Assembly (NCBI RefSeq): GCF_006716345.1
Contig: NZ_VFOX01000002.1
Span: 372,001-436,000 of the forward strand
Reading direction: 5' to 3'
Source of the DNA: Microbacterium saperdae
GTDB taxonomy: Bacteria; Actinomycetota; Actinomycetes; Actinomycetales; Microbacteriaceae
Length of the DNA stretch: 64,000 nt
Below the pieces are notes generated by a model. It did not search any database. It saw nothing but the letters and a program-made list of their open reading frames with translations, and was not told the origin of the DNA. Below, piece by piece: positions 34,064-43,200 of the stretch (position 1 is its first letter; the number at the start of each line of letters is the position of its first letter). The position numbers were made by a program, and so were the translations under genes.

Positions 34064-35092
34064 TCAGTCGGTCGATCCCACGGGCGCGACCGTCGAGCGC
34101 CGTGCGATGAGTTGCATCGGGATCACGACGCTCTCGTAGGCGCGTGTGCGATCGCTCAGGCGGGCGACGGCGAGGCGGGCGGCCTGGCGGCCCAGCGCCT
34201 CGACGTCGCCGGTGACGACGCTGATACCGAGCACCTGTGCCCACTCCGGTTCGTCGAAGCCGATCACGGCGGGTGATGACTGCGGATGATCGGCGATCTC
34301 CTCCATCACACCGAGGAGTATGCGGTTGTTCCCCGCGACCACCGCGGTCGGCGGCGTCTCGAGCGCGAGCAGTCCGCGCATGCACTCGCGCGACGAGGGC
34401 ACGTCGTGGGCGTCGGTGCGCAGCAGCTCACGCCAGTCCGAGCCCTCGCCGTCGAGCACGTCGCCCATGCCGGCGAGGCGCTGGCGATACGTGGGAAGCC
34501 AGGCGTAGTCGCCGATGAACGCGATGCGGTGGTGGCCGGCGTCGATCAGGTGGCGGGCTGCCAGGCGTCCACCCTCGCGGTTGTCGAACACGACGGAATC
34601 CGCGTCGAGGTTCTCGGCGGGGCGGTCGACGAAGACGACGGGGATGCCGCGGGCCTGGAGCTGGGCGTACTCGGAGTGGTCGGTCATGGCGGAGACCGTG
34701 ATCACCGCCTTGGTCTGGCGGTCGGCGAGGTCGTGGGCGACGCGCTGCTCCTGCTCGGCGGACTCGCGGGAGTTCGCGACCGAGAGGTGCATGCCGCGCG
34801 GACGGATCTCGTCTTCGATGGCCTGCGCGAGTGCGGAGTAGAACGGGTTGGTGAAGTCCCCGGTGATCAGTCCGATCGATTCGGCCAGTCGGCCGCTGGC
34901 GAGCAGGCTGGCGGCGGCGTTGCGCTGATAGTCGAGCTCGGCGGCGGCGGCCAGCACGCTCGCGAGGGTCTTCGCGCTCACATAGGACTCGCCGCCGAGG
35001 GCTCGCGATGCCGTCTTCAGACTGACGCCCGCGCGTGCGGCGACCTGCGCGAGGGTCGGTCGCGGCGCCGCCTCATCGTCTGTTCGTGTCAT
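34064..35092 (-). CDS. LacI-family transcriptional regulator
   Basis: 342 residues. N-terminal helix-turn-helix and hinge (TLAQVAARAGVSLKTASRALGG, YQRNAAASLLASGRLAESIGL), then a periplasmic-binding-like effector domain (NREGGRLAARHLIDAGHHRIAFIGD, AVVAGNNRILLGVMEE). Start at 35092 with a GGGGGAC purine run upstream. A perfect palindromic operator lies between it and the divergent GH92 gene, so it probably represses mannan-type glycan use and itself. Confidence 0.93.
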   Translation of the reverse strand: MTRTDDEAAPRPTLAQVAARAGVSLKTASRALGGESYVSAKTLASVLAAAAELDYQRNAAASLLASGRLAESIGLITGDFTNPFYSALAQAIEDEIRPRGMHLSVANSRESAEQEQRVAHDLADRQTKAVITVSAMTDHSEYAQLQARGIPVVFVDRPAENLDADSVVFDNREGGRLAARHLIDAGHHRIAFIGDYAWLPTYRQRLAGMGDVLDGEGSDWRELLRTDAHDVPSSRECMRGLLALETPPTAVVAGNNRILLGVMEEIADHPQSSPAVIGFDEPEWAQVLGISVVTGDVEALGRQAARLAVARLSDRTRAYESVVIPMQLIARRSTVAPVGSTD

Positions 35093-35194
35093 GCGTCCCC
35101 CTCGCCCGCCGGGGGCGGATAGCTCATTATCGCGGTCGCGCATCGGCAGATGCACCTTCCCTGCACCGCGAGTGCTGTGGTAGCGTCCTCATCG

Positions 35195-35212
35195 TATGAC
35201 AGCGATGTCATA
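35195..35212. promoter_or_regulatory. LacI-type operator (TATGACAGCGATGTCATA)
   Basis: 7-bp perfect arms around GCGA, 72 bases before the GH92 start and 102 bases from the regulator start. TGACA-N4-TGTCA is a usual LacI-family layout. Confidence 0.75.
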
Positions 35213-35283
35213 TCGTCACGCGGTCTCATCGGAAGACCCGCGGCAGACGGACGACACACAGCAGTGGAGTTTGAGGAGCAACC

Positions 35284-38200
35284 ATGAGGGTCCCCAGCCC
35301 GAGGAACGCACGACCCGCCCGCCGATCATGGGCGGCAGCAGGCGTCGCGGTGACGGTGAGCCTGGCCATGCTGACGCCGGTCCAGGCGTCCGCCGCGGCA
35401 GGCTCGACGTTCGCGTCATCGTTCGAGTCGGCTGATGCCGCACCCGCGCTGATCGGCACCGGCGATGCGGTCAACGTCACCGGCAGCCAGTTCGCCCCCG
35501 GCAGCGTGCTCGGCGGCGTCACCGCCGTGACGGCATCCGCCCAGAACACCCCGAACGAGGGCGCGGCCTTCGTCGCCGACGGCAACGCCTCCTCGAAATG
35601 GCTGGCCTTCACGAACAAGGCATGGGTGCAGTACCAGCTCGCGCAGCCGCAACCCATGGTGCGCTACACCCTCACCTCCGGCAACGACGAGCCCGATCGC
35701 GACCCGAAGGACTTCCGGGTGCAGGGCTCGAACAACGGCACCGACTGGGTGACCGTCGATGAGCGCAGCGGCGAGATGTTCAGCGGGCGCGGCGAGACCC
35801 GCTCCTTCACCCTCGCCACACCGAGCGTCGCGTACACCTACTACCGCCTCGACGTGCTCGCCACCAAGACGCCCAGCAAGAACATCGTGCAGCTGGCCGG
35901 CTGGGAGCCCATCGCCGTCGACGGCGCGACTCCCGAGCCCGCCGACCTCAAGCTGCAGATCGGCAACGGCCCCACCAGCTCCGACACGGCCAAGACGGGT
36001 GTCGGCTTCTCCGGCACCAAGGCCCTGCAGTACACCGGACGCCACCTCGCCGCCGGACCCGCCTCGTCGACGAGCGTCCTCTACGACGACGTCGACCTCG
36101 CGGTCGCGGATGACAGCGAGCTGTCGTACCTCGTCTTCCCTGTGCTCGACGGCGAGCAGACGTATGCCGCCACGTTCGTCGCGGTCGACCTGACCTTCGA
36201 CGACGGCACCTCCCTCTCCACCAGCGGAGCGGTCGACTCCTACGGCTACGGCGCGAACGCGCGGCAGCAGGGGCAGGCGAACGTGCTGTGGCCGAACCAG
36301 TGGAACAAGGTGACGGTCGACCTCGGCCAGTTCGCCGGACGCACGGTCGACGACATCCTGTTCACCTACGACCACCCCGGTACCGACGTCAAGGGCGTCG
36401 AGGTCCCCACCGGTGAGACGGCCTTCAGCGGATGGCTGGATGACGTCGCGATCGGTGCAGCGGAAGAGATCGACCCCGCCGACGGCCTCGTCTCGTACGT
36501 CGACACCCGCCGCGGCACGAACTCGACCGGCGGATTCTCGCGCGGCAACAACCTGCCCGCGACCGCGTGGCCGAACGGCTTCAACTTCATCACCCCGATG
36601 ACCAACGCCGACAACGTCGGAACGATCTACCAGTACCAGCGGGCCAACAACGCGCAGAACCTGCCGGCGCTGAACGGCATCGGCTTCTCGCACCAGCCGA
36701 GCATCTGGATGGGGGACCGCAACCAGATCGCCGTGCTCCCCGCCGCGAATGCGAACCCCACGTCGTCGCTGAACGACCGCAAGCTCACGTTCCACCACGA
36801 GAACGAGACCGCCCGGCCGGACATCTACGGCGTCGAGTTCGACAACGGCATCAACACCGAGGTCACCGCGACCGATCACGGCGCCATCTACCGCTTCGAG
36901 TTCACCGGCGACGCCAGCTCCGTGCTGATCGACCAGCTCGTGGACAGCTCGAAGCTCACCATCTCGGGCGACACCGTCAGCGGATGGGTCGACGGCGGTT
37001 CCGGCTGGCCGGGACGCACCCGCATGTTCGTGTACGGCACGTTCGACCGCGAGCCCACGGCATCCGGTGCCACCACCCGCGGCGACCGCAACGGCACCGC
37101 CCGCTACGCGGCATTCGACACCACCACCGACCGCACGGTCGAGCTGCGCCTGTCGTCGTCGTTCATCTCTCAGGACCAGGCCGAGGCCAACCACGGATTC
37201 GAGCTCGAGGGCGTCTCGTTCGACCGGGCTCACAAGGCAGTCCGCGATGCGTGGAACGAGCGACTCAGCGTCGTGCACGACGTCAAGGGCGCGAGCGACA
37301 CCCAGCTGGTGACGCTGTACTCGAGCCTGTACCGCCTGAACCTGTACCCCAACTCGCAGTTCGAGAACACGGGCACCGCGACCAAGCCGGTCTACAAGTA
37401 CGCCAGCCCGGTCTCCGCGACCAGCGGATCGGCGAGCGACACCCAGACCAATGCCAAGATCGTCGACGGCAAGATCTACGTCAACAACGGCTTCTGGGAC
37501 ACGTATCGCACGGCCTGGCCGCTCTACTCGCTGCTCTACCCCGATGTGACCGAGGAACTGGTCGACGGCTTCGTGCAGCAGTACCGCGACGGTGGATGGG
37601 TCGCCCGTTGGTCCTCCCCCGGCTACGCCGACCTCATGACCGGTACGAGCTCCGACGTCGCATTCGCCGACGCCTACCTCGCCGGTGCCCTGAGTACCGA
37701 CACCGCGCTCGAGGCCTACGACGCCGCCGTCAAGAACGCGACCGTGCTCCCGGCATCCAACGCCGTCGGACGCAAGGGTCTCGGGCAGTCGATCTTCCTC
37801 GGCTACACCGAGGCGAGCACCCACGAGAGCGCGTCGTGGGGACTCGAGGGATACATCAACGACTTCGGCATCTCGGAGATGGCGAAGGCCCTCTCCGAGG
37901 ACCCGAAGACGCCGACCGACCGCGTCGCACAGCTGAAGGAGGAGGCGACCTACTTCGAGGCACGTGCTGAGCACTACGTCGAGATGTACAACCCGGAAGC
38001 GGGCACGTTCACCTCGCGCAACGCCGACGGCAGCTGGACCTCCGGTGCCGACTTCGACAAGAAGGCCTGGGGCGGTGCCTTCACCGAGGCCAGTGCCTGG
38101 ACCTTCGGATTCCACGCGCCGCACGACGTCGACGGACTCGCCGCGCTGTACGGCGGACGTCAGGAGCTGGTCGACGTGATGCACGACTTCCTCACCACTC

Positions 38201-41200
38201 GCGAGAAGGCCGACTACTCCGGTATCCACGAGGCACGGGAAGCGCGTGATGTGCGACTCGGCATGCTCGGCATGTCGAACCAGATCGCGCACCACATCCC
38301 CTACGTGCTCGCCGAGGCGGGCGACCCCTCGGGGGCGCAGGAGCTGATCCGCGACATCCAGGACCGCCTCTTCGTGGGTTCCGACATCGGCCAGGGCTAC
38401 CCGGGCGATGAGGACAACGGCGAGTTCTCGGCCTGGTACGTGTTCTCGGCCCTCGGCTTCTACCCGCTCGAAGTGGGATCGGGGAACTACACGATCGGCA
38501 CGCCGCTGTTCGACAGCGCGACCCTCTCGATCGGTGACACCGACCTCGTCATCAACGCTCCCGGAGCGTCGACGGGCAAGGACTACGTCGCCGGAGTCAG
38601 CATCAACGGCACGGCCATCGATCAGACCACGTTCGACGGCGACCTGGTGCGTGAGGGAGGAACGCTCGACTTCACGATGAGCGCGACGCCGTCGACGTGG
38701 GGCACCAAGGACCTGGGCGAGAAGCTCGAGGTCCCGACCACGCTGGTGGATGCCACCAAGGTCGGCCGCGGCACGCTCACGGCGACCGACGGCACCCCCG
38801 TCGGCTCGCTGATCGACGACAACATGAACTCGAAGGTCACCTTCGCGGGAGACTCGACCGAGCTGGTGTGGACCTCGCAGTCCGGACCGGTCTCGATCGG
38901 GCAGTACACCCTGACGAGTGCTGCGAAGGCGGATGCCCCGTCGAGCTGGACGCTCGAGGGCTCCATCGACGGCCAGACCTGGACCGAGATCGACAGCCGT
39001 GACGGCGAGACGTTCACGTGGGACACCCAGACCCGACCGTTCACGGCCCAGGGCGCGGACGGCTACACGAGCGTGAAGCTCACGTTGACCTCGAAGAGCG
39101 AGGCGCTGTCGCTGTCGGAGATCGAGCTGTTCGCGTCCGCATCGGCTGCTGACGGACTCGCGATCTCGGCCGGCGCCCCGCAGCGGGTCAAGGTCGACAC
39201 CGAGTTCTCCGGTTCGCTCGCGACGATCGTCGGGACCGAGACGGAGGCCTCGGGCTACGCCGTCACGGTCGACTACGGAGACGACACCGAGGTGACCGAT
39301 GTGAAGCTGGCACGGGATGACCTGGGTGGCTGGAAGGTGAGCGCTCCGCACACCTTCACGGCTCCCGGCACGTACTCGGCTGGGGTCACGGTGCGCGACT
39401 CGAGCGGCGCGGTGGCCCAGACCACCGCGACCGTCACGGTCTACCGGGACGAGACGCTGGTCGGCGCCTTCAACAACGTCTGCATCGGCGACCTCGGGGT
39501 CACCGCGGCCAACTGCGATTCGCAGGGCCACGGGTACTACCGCGACAAGCTCGCAGCCGACGGCTTCGTGCAGGGCGAGACCCTGACGATCCCCGGCACC
39601 GAGCTGACGTACGACCTCCCGGAGGTGGCGGCGGGTGCGCCCGACAACATCACCGGCGAGGGCCAGACCGTGCGCCTGTCGCTCGGCGCGGGTGCCACGC
39701 AGCTCTCCTTCATCGGTACGGCGACCGAGAGCAACCGCGACTCGCAGGCCGTGCTGCACTTCACCGACGGCACCACGCAGACGGTGACGATCAGCCTCGG
39801 CGACTGGGTCGGGGCATCCGGCAACCCCTACAAGCAGAACACCGTGCTCACGATCTCGGAGGGTCGTCTCTCCGGAACGGGTGCGGAGTCGGGAGGAGCC
39901 AAGAACACGGCGATCTACGCGACCGCGCCGATCGCACTCGATGTCGATGACAAGGGGGCCCCGAAGGTCGTCGAGTCGCTGACGATGCCGAAGGAGACGG
40001 GTTCGTTGAACGACGGACGCGTGCACGTCTTCGCGATCGGCTCGGACGGCGACCGCTCGGCCGCTGCACCGCTCAACGTCGAGCCCGGCACGGTGCCGGG
40101 TCAGATCGCCGGCGAGGCGTTCGACGCGACGCTCGCCACGGTCACCGGAGGCACCGCAGACAACACCGCGATCGTCAATTGGGGTGACGGTTCTCCCGTC
40201 GCCGCGGTCGAGATCGAGGACGGCGCCGTCGCCGCCGGCCACACCTACGCCACGGCCGGCACCTTCACGGTGACCGTCACGGCGGATGACGGCGTGCAGT
40301 CGGCGGATGCGACCCTCCAGATCGCGGTCGAGGAGCCGGAGCCGGAGTACGCCCCGGAGATCGCGGCACCCGAGGAAGCCCACCCGGGCGATTCGGTCGA
40401 GGTCACCGGCACGGGCTTCGCCCCGGGCGAGGACGTATCGATCCGCATCGACGACGAGGAGCCCGTGGTCGTGAAGGCCCGCGACGACGGCTCGATCCGT
40501 GGCGACATCGTCGTGCCGGAGGATGCCGTGGACGGCGATCACCCCGTGGTGGCTCTGGGCGACGTGTCGAACGTCGAAGCCCGGACGTCACTCCGGGTCA
40601 CCGCCGAGACCACGGCGCCGCAGAGCACCGCGGTCACCCTGACCGCGGGCACCGACGATGCGGTCGCCGGCGAATCGGTCGCACTCACCGCGACGGTCAC
40701 CCCGGCCGACGCGGCCGGCAAGGTCGACTTCTTCGAGGGCGACACCGTGGTCGGCTCGGCCACCGTCACCGCGGGCACGGCGACCGCCGATGTGCTGATC
40801 GCGACCTCGGGAACCCACACCTTCGTCGCACGGTTCGTGCCGTCCGACCCGGAGGCCTTCGGTGGCTCCGAGTCGACGCCGCTCACGCTCGAGGTCCGCG
40901 GCACCCCGGTGCTCGAGGCCGAGCTCGTGATCGGTGCGAAGAGCGTGGTGCAGGGCGGCAGCGTCGAGGTCATCGGCCGCGGCTTCGCCTCGGGTGAGAA
41001 GGTCACCTTCACACTGCACTCCGACCCGATCCGCCTCGGCGAGGTCACGGCAGACGGAACCGGAGCCTTCCGGGTGCAGCTGACGGTGCCGGCATCCGCT
41101 CCGGTGGGCGCTCACACGCTCATCGCGGAAGGCGCTGACTCCGGCCTGAGTGCCGAGGGTGCCCTCCGGGTGACCGCGGCGGCCGGTGGCGGCGACGGCC

Positions 41201-41307
41201 TGGCAGGCACGGGCGGAGCGATCCCCCTGACGCTCATCAGTCTGTTGCTGGCGCTGCTCGCCGCCGGTGGCGTGCTCGTCATCCGCCGGCGTCGCGTGGA
41301 GTCCTGA
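35284..41307 (+). CDS. cell-wall-anchored GH92 alpha-mannosidase, multidomain
   Basis: 2007 residues. Signal peptide (to about 39); F5/8C carbohydrate-binding region (about 50-205); GH92 (about 400-1100) with RGTNSTGGFSRGNNLPATAWPNGF-type start and GYPGDEDNGEFSAWYVFSALGFYP; second F5/8C (about 1155-1285); PKD (about 1300-1390); a beta domain (1390-1600); PKD (1600-1683); several Ig-like domains; sorting signal LAGTG at 1973-1977, a hydrophobic helix and RRRRVES. GH92 enzymes are calcium-dependent exo-alpha-mannosidases acting on high-mannose N-glycans or fungal mannan. The LAxTG signal fits class E sortases, one of which is encoded at 48444. Confidence 0.94.
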   Translation: MRVPSPRNARPARRSWAAAGVAVTVSLAMLTPVQASAAAGSTFASSFESADAAPALIGTGDAVNVTGSQFAPGSVLGGVTAVTASAQNTPNEGAAFVADGNASSKWLAFTNKAWVQYQLAQPQPMVRYTLTSGNDEPDRDPKDFRVQGSNNGTDWVTVDERSGEMFSGRGETRSFTLATPSVAYTYYRLDVLATKTPSKNIVQLAGWEPIAVDGATPEPADLKLQIGNGPTSSDTAKTGVGFSGTKALQYTGRHLAAGPASSTSVLYDDVDLAVADDSELSYLVFPVLDGEQTYAATFVAVDLTFDDGTSLSTSGAVDSYGYGANARQQGQANVLWPNQWNKVTVDLGQFAGRTVDDILFTYDHPGTDVKGVEVPTGETAFSGWLDDVAIGAAEEIDPADGLVSYVDTRRGTNSTGGFSRGNNLPATAWPNGFNFITPMTNADNVGTIYQYQRANNAQNLPALNGIGFSHQPSIWMGDRNQIAVLPAANANPTSSLNDRKLTFHHENETARPDIYGVEFDNGINTEVTATDHGAIYRFEFTGDASSVLIDQLVDSSKLTISGDTVSGWVDGGSGWPGRTRMFVYGTFDREPTASGATTRGDRNGTARYAAFDTTTDRTVELRLSSSFISQDQAEANHGFELEGVSFDRAHKAVRDAWNERLSVVHDVKGASDTQLVTLYSSLYRLNLYPNSQFENTGTATKPVYKYASPVSATSGSASDTQTNAKIVDGKIYVNNGFWDTYRTAWPLYSLLYPDVTEELVDGFVQQYRDGGWVARWSSPGYADLMTGTSSDVAFADAYLAGALSTDTALEAYDAAVKNATVLPASNAVGRKGLGQSIFLGYTEASTHESASWGLEGYINDFGISEMAKALSEDPKTPTDRVAQLKEEATYFEARAEHYVEMYNPEAGTFTSRNADGSWTSGADFDKKAWGGAFTEASAWTFGFHAPHDVDGLAALYGGRQELVDVMHDFLTTREKADYSGIHEAREARDVRLGMLGMSNQIAHHIPYVLAEAGDPSGAQELIRDIQDRLFVGSDIGQGYPGDEDNGEFSAWYVFSALGFYPLEVGSGNYTIGTPLFDSATLSIGDTDLVINAPGASTGKDYVAGVSINGTAIDQTTFDGDLVREGGTLDFTMSATPSTWGTKDLGEKLEVPTTLVDATKVGRGTLTATDGTPVGSLIDDNMNSKVTFAGDSTELVWTSQSGPVSIGQYTLTSAAKADAPSSWTLEGSIDGQTWTEIDSRDGETFTWDTQTRPFTAQGADGYTSVKLTLTSKSEALSLSEIELFASASAADGLAISAGAPQRVKVDTEFSGSLATIVGTETEASGYAVTVDYGDDTEVTDVKLARDDLGGWKVSAPHTFTAPGTYSAGVTVRDSSGAVAQTTATVTVYRDETLVGAFNNVCIGDLGVTAANCDSQGHGYYRDKLAADGFVQGETLTIPGTELTYDLPEVAAGAPDNITGEGQTVRLSLGAGATQLSFIGTATESNRDSQAVLHFTDGTTQTVTISLGDWVGASGNPYKQNTVLTISEGRLSGTGAESGGAKNTAIYATAPIALDVDDKGAPKVVESLTMPKETGSLNDGRVHVFAIGSDGDRSAAAPLNVEPGTVPGQIAGEAFDATLATVTGGTADNTAIVNWGDGSPVAAVEIEDGAVAAGHTYATAGTFTVTVTADDGVQSADATLQIAVEEPEPEYAPEIAAPEEAHPGDSVEVTGTGFAPGEDVSIRIDDEEPVVVKARDDGSIRGDIVVPEDAVDGDHPVVALGDVSNVEARTSLRVTAETTAPQSTAVTLTAGTDDAVAGESVALTATVTPADAAGKVDFFEGDTVVGSATVTAGTATADVLIATSGTHTFVARFVPSDPEAFGGSESTPLTLEVRGTPVLEAELVIGAKSVVQGGSVEVIGRGFASGEKVTFTLHSDPIRLGEVTADGTGAFRVQLTVPASAPVGAHTLIAEGADSGLSAEGALRVTAAAGGGDGLAGTGGAIPLTLISLLLALLAAGGVLVIRRRRVES

Positions 41308-41328
41308 CCCCCAGGGACTCCGCACGAC

Positions 41329-41365
41329 GAAGCCGCCCATCCCGTTCCCCGGGGTGGGCGGCTTC
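41329..41365 (+). terminator. terminator of the GH92 gene
   Basis: Stem GAAGCCGCCCA / TGGGCGGCTTC with a CCC/GGG-extended inner part, followed by TTCGTCGTCC; 21 bases after the stop. Confidence 0.75.
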
Positions 41366-41385
41366 TTCGTCGTCCCTGTGGCGGT

Positions 41386-41441
41386 GAGCGGTCACGACAC
41401 GCCGCGCCATCGCATCCCGCTACGGCGTGTCTTGACCCCTC
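41386..41441. repeat. 56-bp palindrome, copy C of the three-copy family
   Basis: Left arm 41386-41404 and right arm 41423-41441 (CGGCGTGTCTTGACCCCTC). The left arm has two changes from copy B. Between the convergent ends of the GH92 and M24 peptidase genes. Confidence 0.8.
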
Positions 41442-41459
41442 GTCGGCGGGATCGGTCGG

Positions 41460-42575
41460 TCAGACCGAGGTGAGCGTGTGCGGCGCGACGTTCAGGCGCT
41501 CGCATCCTTCGGCCGTCACGACCACGATGTCCTCGATGCGCGCACCCCACTCACCGGTGAAGTAGATGCCGGGCTCGATGCTGAACGCCATGCCCTCGCG
41601 CAGCACCAGGTCGTTGCCGGGGGCGATGTAGGGCTCCTCGTGCACCGAGACTCCGATGCCGTGGCCGGTGCGGTGCAGGAACGCCTCCCCGAGCCCCGCC
41701 GCGGCGAGCACGTCGCGGGCGGCGGCATCGACCTCCGCGGCGGTGGCGCCGGGACGAGCCGCATCGACCGCGGCCTGCTGCGCGCGCACGAGCACGCCGA
41801 TGCGCTCGGCGGTGGCGGGATCGGGCTCCCCCACGGCGTAGGTGCGCGTGCTGTCGGAGTTGTAACCGCTGGGCACCGCGCCGCCGATGTCGACCACCAC
41901 GATGTCGCCGGCCTGGATCACGCGGTCCGAGACCTCGTGATGCGGATCCGCACCGTTCGGACCCGAACCCACGATCACGAACTCGACCGTGCGGTGGCCC
42001 TCGGCCACGATCGCCTCGGCGATGTCCGCCGCCACCTCGCGCTCGGTGCGACCGGCGCGCAACCACTCCGGCACACGACGGTGCACGGCATCGATGGCCT
42101 CACCCGCGCGGCGAAGCTCTGCGATCTCGGCGTCATCCTTGACCATGCGGCTCTCGCGCAGCACGGGGGTGGCGAGTTCGAGCGTCACGCCCAACCGCTC
42201 CCCGATCGGGATCACGTGCAGCGCGGGCAGGGCATCCGAGACGCCGACCCGCGTCGCAGTGCCGATCGCATCGGCGACGAGGTCGTAGGGCTTCTCGCCG
42301 TCGACCCAGTCCGCAAGGCGCAGTCCGAGTGCGCCGACCGCGGTCGAGCGCACCTTCGCGAGCTCCATCCGCGGGACCACGACGGTCGGCGCGAGCCCGG
42401 GGCCGAGCACGAGTGCGGTCAGGCGCTCGATCGTGTCGCCTTCGACGCCCACCAGGTACTGCAGGTCCGGACCGGGACCGACGATGATCGCGTCGAGTCC
42501 GGCATCGGCGGCGAGGGCGGCGGCGCGGTCGAGGCGGGCGGCGTACACAGACGAGGAGAAGGGCAGGGTGCTCAC
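41460..42575 (-). CDS. M24-family metallopeptidase (Xaa-Pro peptidase type)
   Basis: 371 residues. N-terminal creatinase-type domain (LDAIIVGPGPDLQYLVGVEGD), then the pita-bread catalytic domain with metal ligands in VVDIGGAVPSGYNSDSTR (two Asp), HRTGHGIGVSVHEEPY (His) and FSIEPGIYFTGEWGARIED (two Glu). GTG at 42575 is preferred because the frame upstream is antisense to the DUF1801 gene. Cleaves peptides with proline in second position, presumably. Confidence 0.92.
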   Translation of the reverse strand: MSTLPFSSSVYAARLDRAAALAADAGLDAIIVGPGPDLQYLVGVEGDTIERLTALVLGPGLAPTVVVPRMELAKVRSTAVGALGLRLADWVDGEKPYDLVADAIGTATRVGVSDALPALHVIPIGERLGVTLELATPVLRESRMVKDDAEIAELRRAGEAIDAVHRRVPEWLRAGRTEREVAADIAEAIVAEGHRTVEFVIVGSGPNGADPHHEVSDRVIQAGDIVVVDIGGAVPSGYNSDSTRTYAVGEPDPATAERIGVLVRAQQAAVDAARPGATAAEVDAAARDVLAAAGLGEAFLHRTGHGIGVSVHEEPYIAPGNDLVLREGMAFSIEPGIYFTGEWGARIEDIVVVTAEGCERLNVAPHTLTSV

Positions 42576-42637
42576 GGCGTCCACGCTACTGCGCGGTATC
42601 GCCGCTGTCTCCGCCCTTCTCGTGCAGGCCCGTGTCG

Positions 42638-43087
42638 TCAGCTGATCGCGAGACGAATGCGGTCCGCGAGCAGCTTTCGGTTCGCAGATGTCAACTCGAG
42701 CAGGGCGTACGCGGTCGGCCACATCGTGCCGTCGTCGAGGTTCGAGATGGGCTCGAAGCCGAAGGTGCCGTAGCGCACCTTGAACTTGCTGGCCGGCTGG
42801 AAGAAGCAGAGCACCTTGCCGTCCTTGCCCCACCCCGGCATCCCGTAATAGGTGCGCGGCATGAGGTCGGGGGCGACCTCCGTGACCAGCTCGTGCAGCG
42901 CGGTGGCGAGCTTCTTGTCGTTCTCGTCGGACAGCTTGTCGATGGCGGCCTTCAGGTCGGCCTCGCCCTCGGCGCGCTGCTCCTCCGGGGTCTTCTTCGC
43001 GCGCGACCGCCGGGCCTTGGCCTCCTTGGCGGCTGCCTGCATGGCCTCGCGCTCTTCGGCACTGAAGTTCTTCTCGTTGTCGGCCAC
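42638..43087 (-). CDS. DUF1801 / YdhG-like protein
   Basis: 149 residues. A highly charged Lys/Glu/Ala helix (residues 1-60) precedes the DUF1801 core, seen as LMPRTYYGMPGWGKDGKVLCFFQPASKFKVRYGTFGF. Related proteins have been called iron chaperones or are uncharacterised; no firm function. GTG/ATG start with AAGGAACGGCC upstream. Confidence 0.85.
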   Translation of the reverse strand: MADNEKNFSAEEREAMQAAAKEAKARRSRAKKTPEEQRAEGEADLKAAIDKLSDENDKKLATALHELVTEVAPDLMPRTYYGMPGWGKDGKVLCFFQPASKFKVRYGTFGFEPISNLDDGTMWPTAYALLELTSANRKLLADRIRLAIS

Positions 43088-43200
43088 GGCCGTTCCTTTC
43101 GCGATGCGATCTGTGATGACTTCAGAGTACGGACGCCGCCGCTCGCTGTGCTTCTCGATTCGTGATCGATCGGTTCTGGCATCCCTGCCAGACTGACGCC

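Noticed and set aside
35416..40542. 1708-codon open frame antisense to the GH92 gene
   Set aside because: Shadow of codon bias in a GC-rich gene; its translation is Arg/Val/Leu/Gly/Asp-rich low complexity without domains, whereas the plus strand gives a clear multidomain enzyme.
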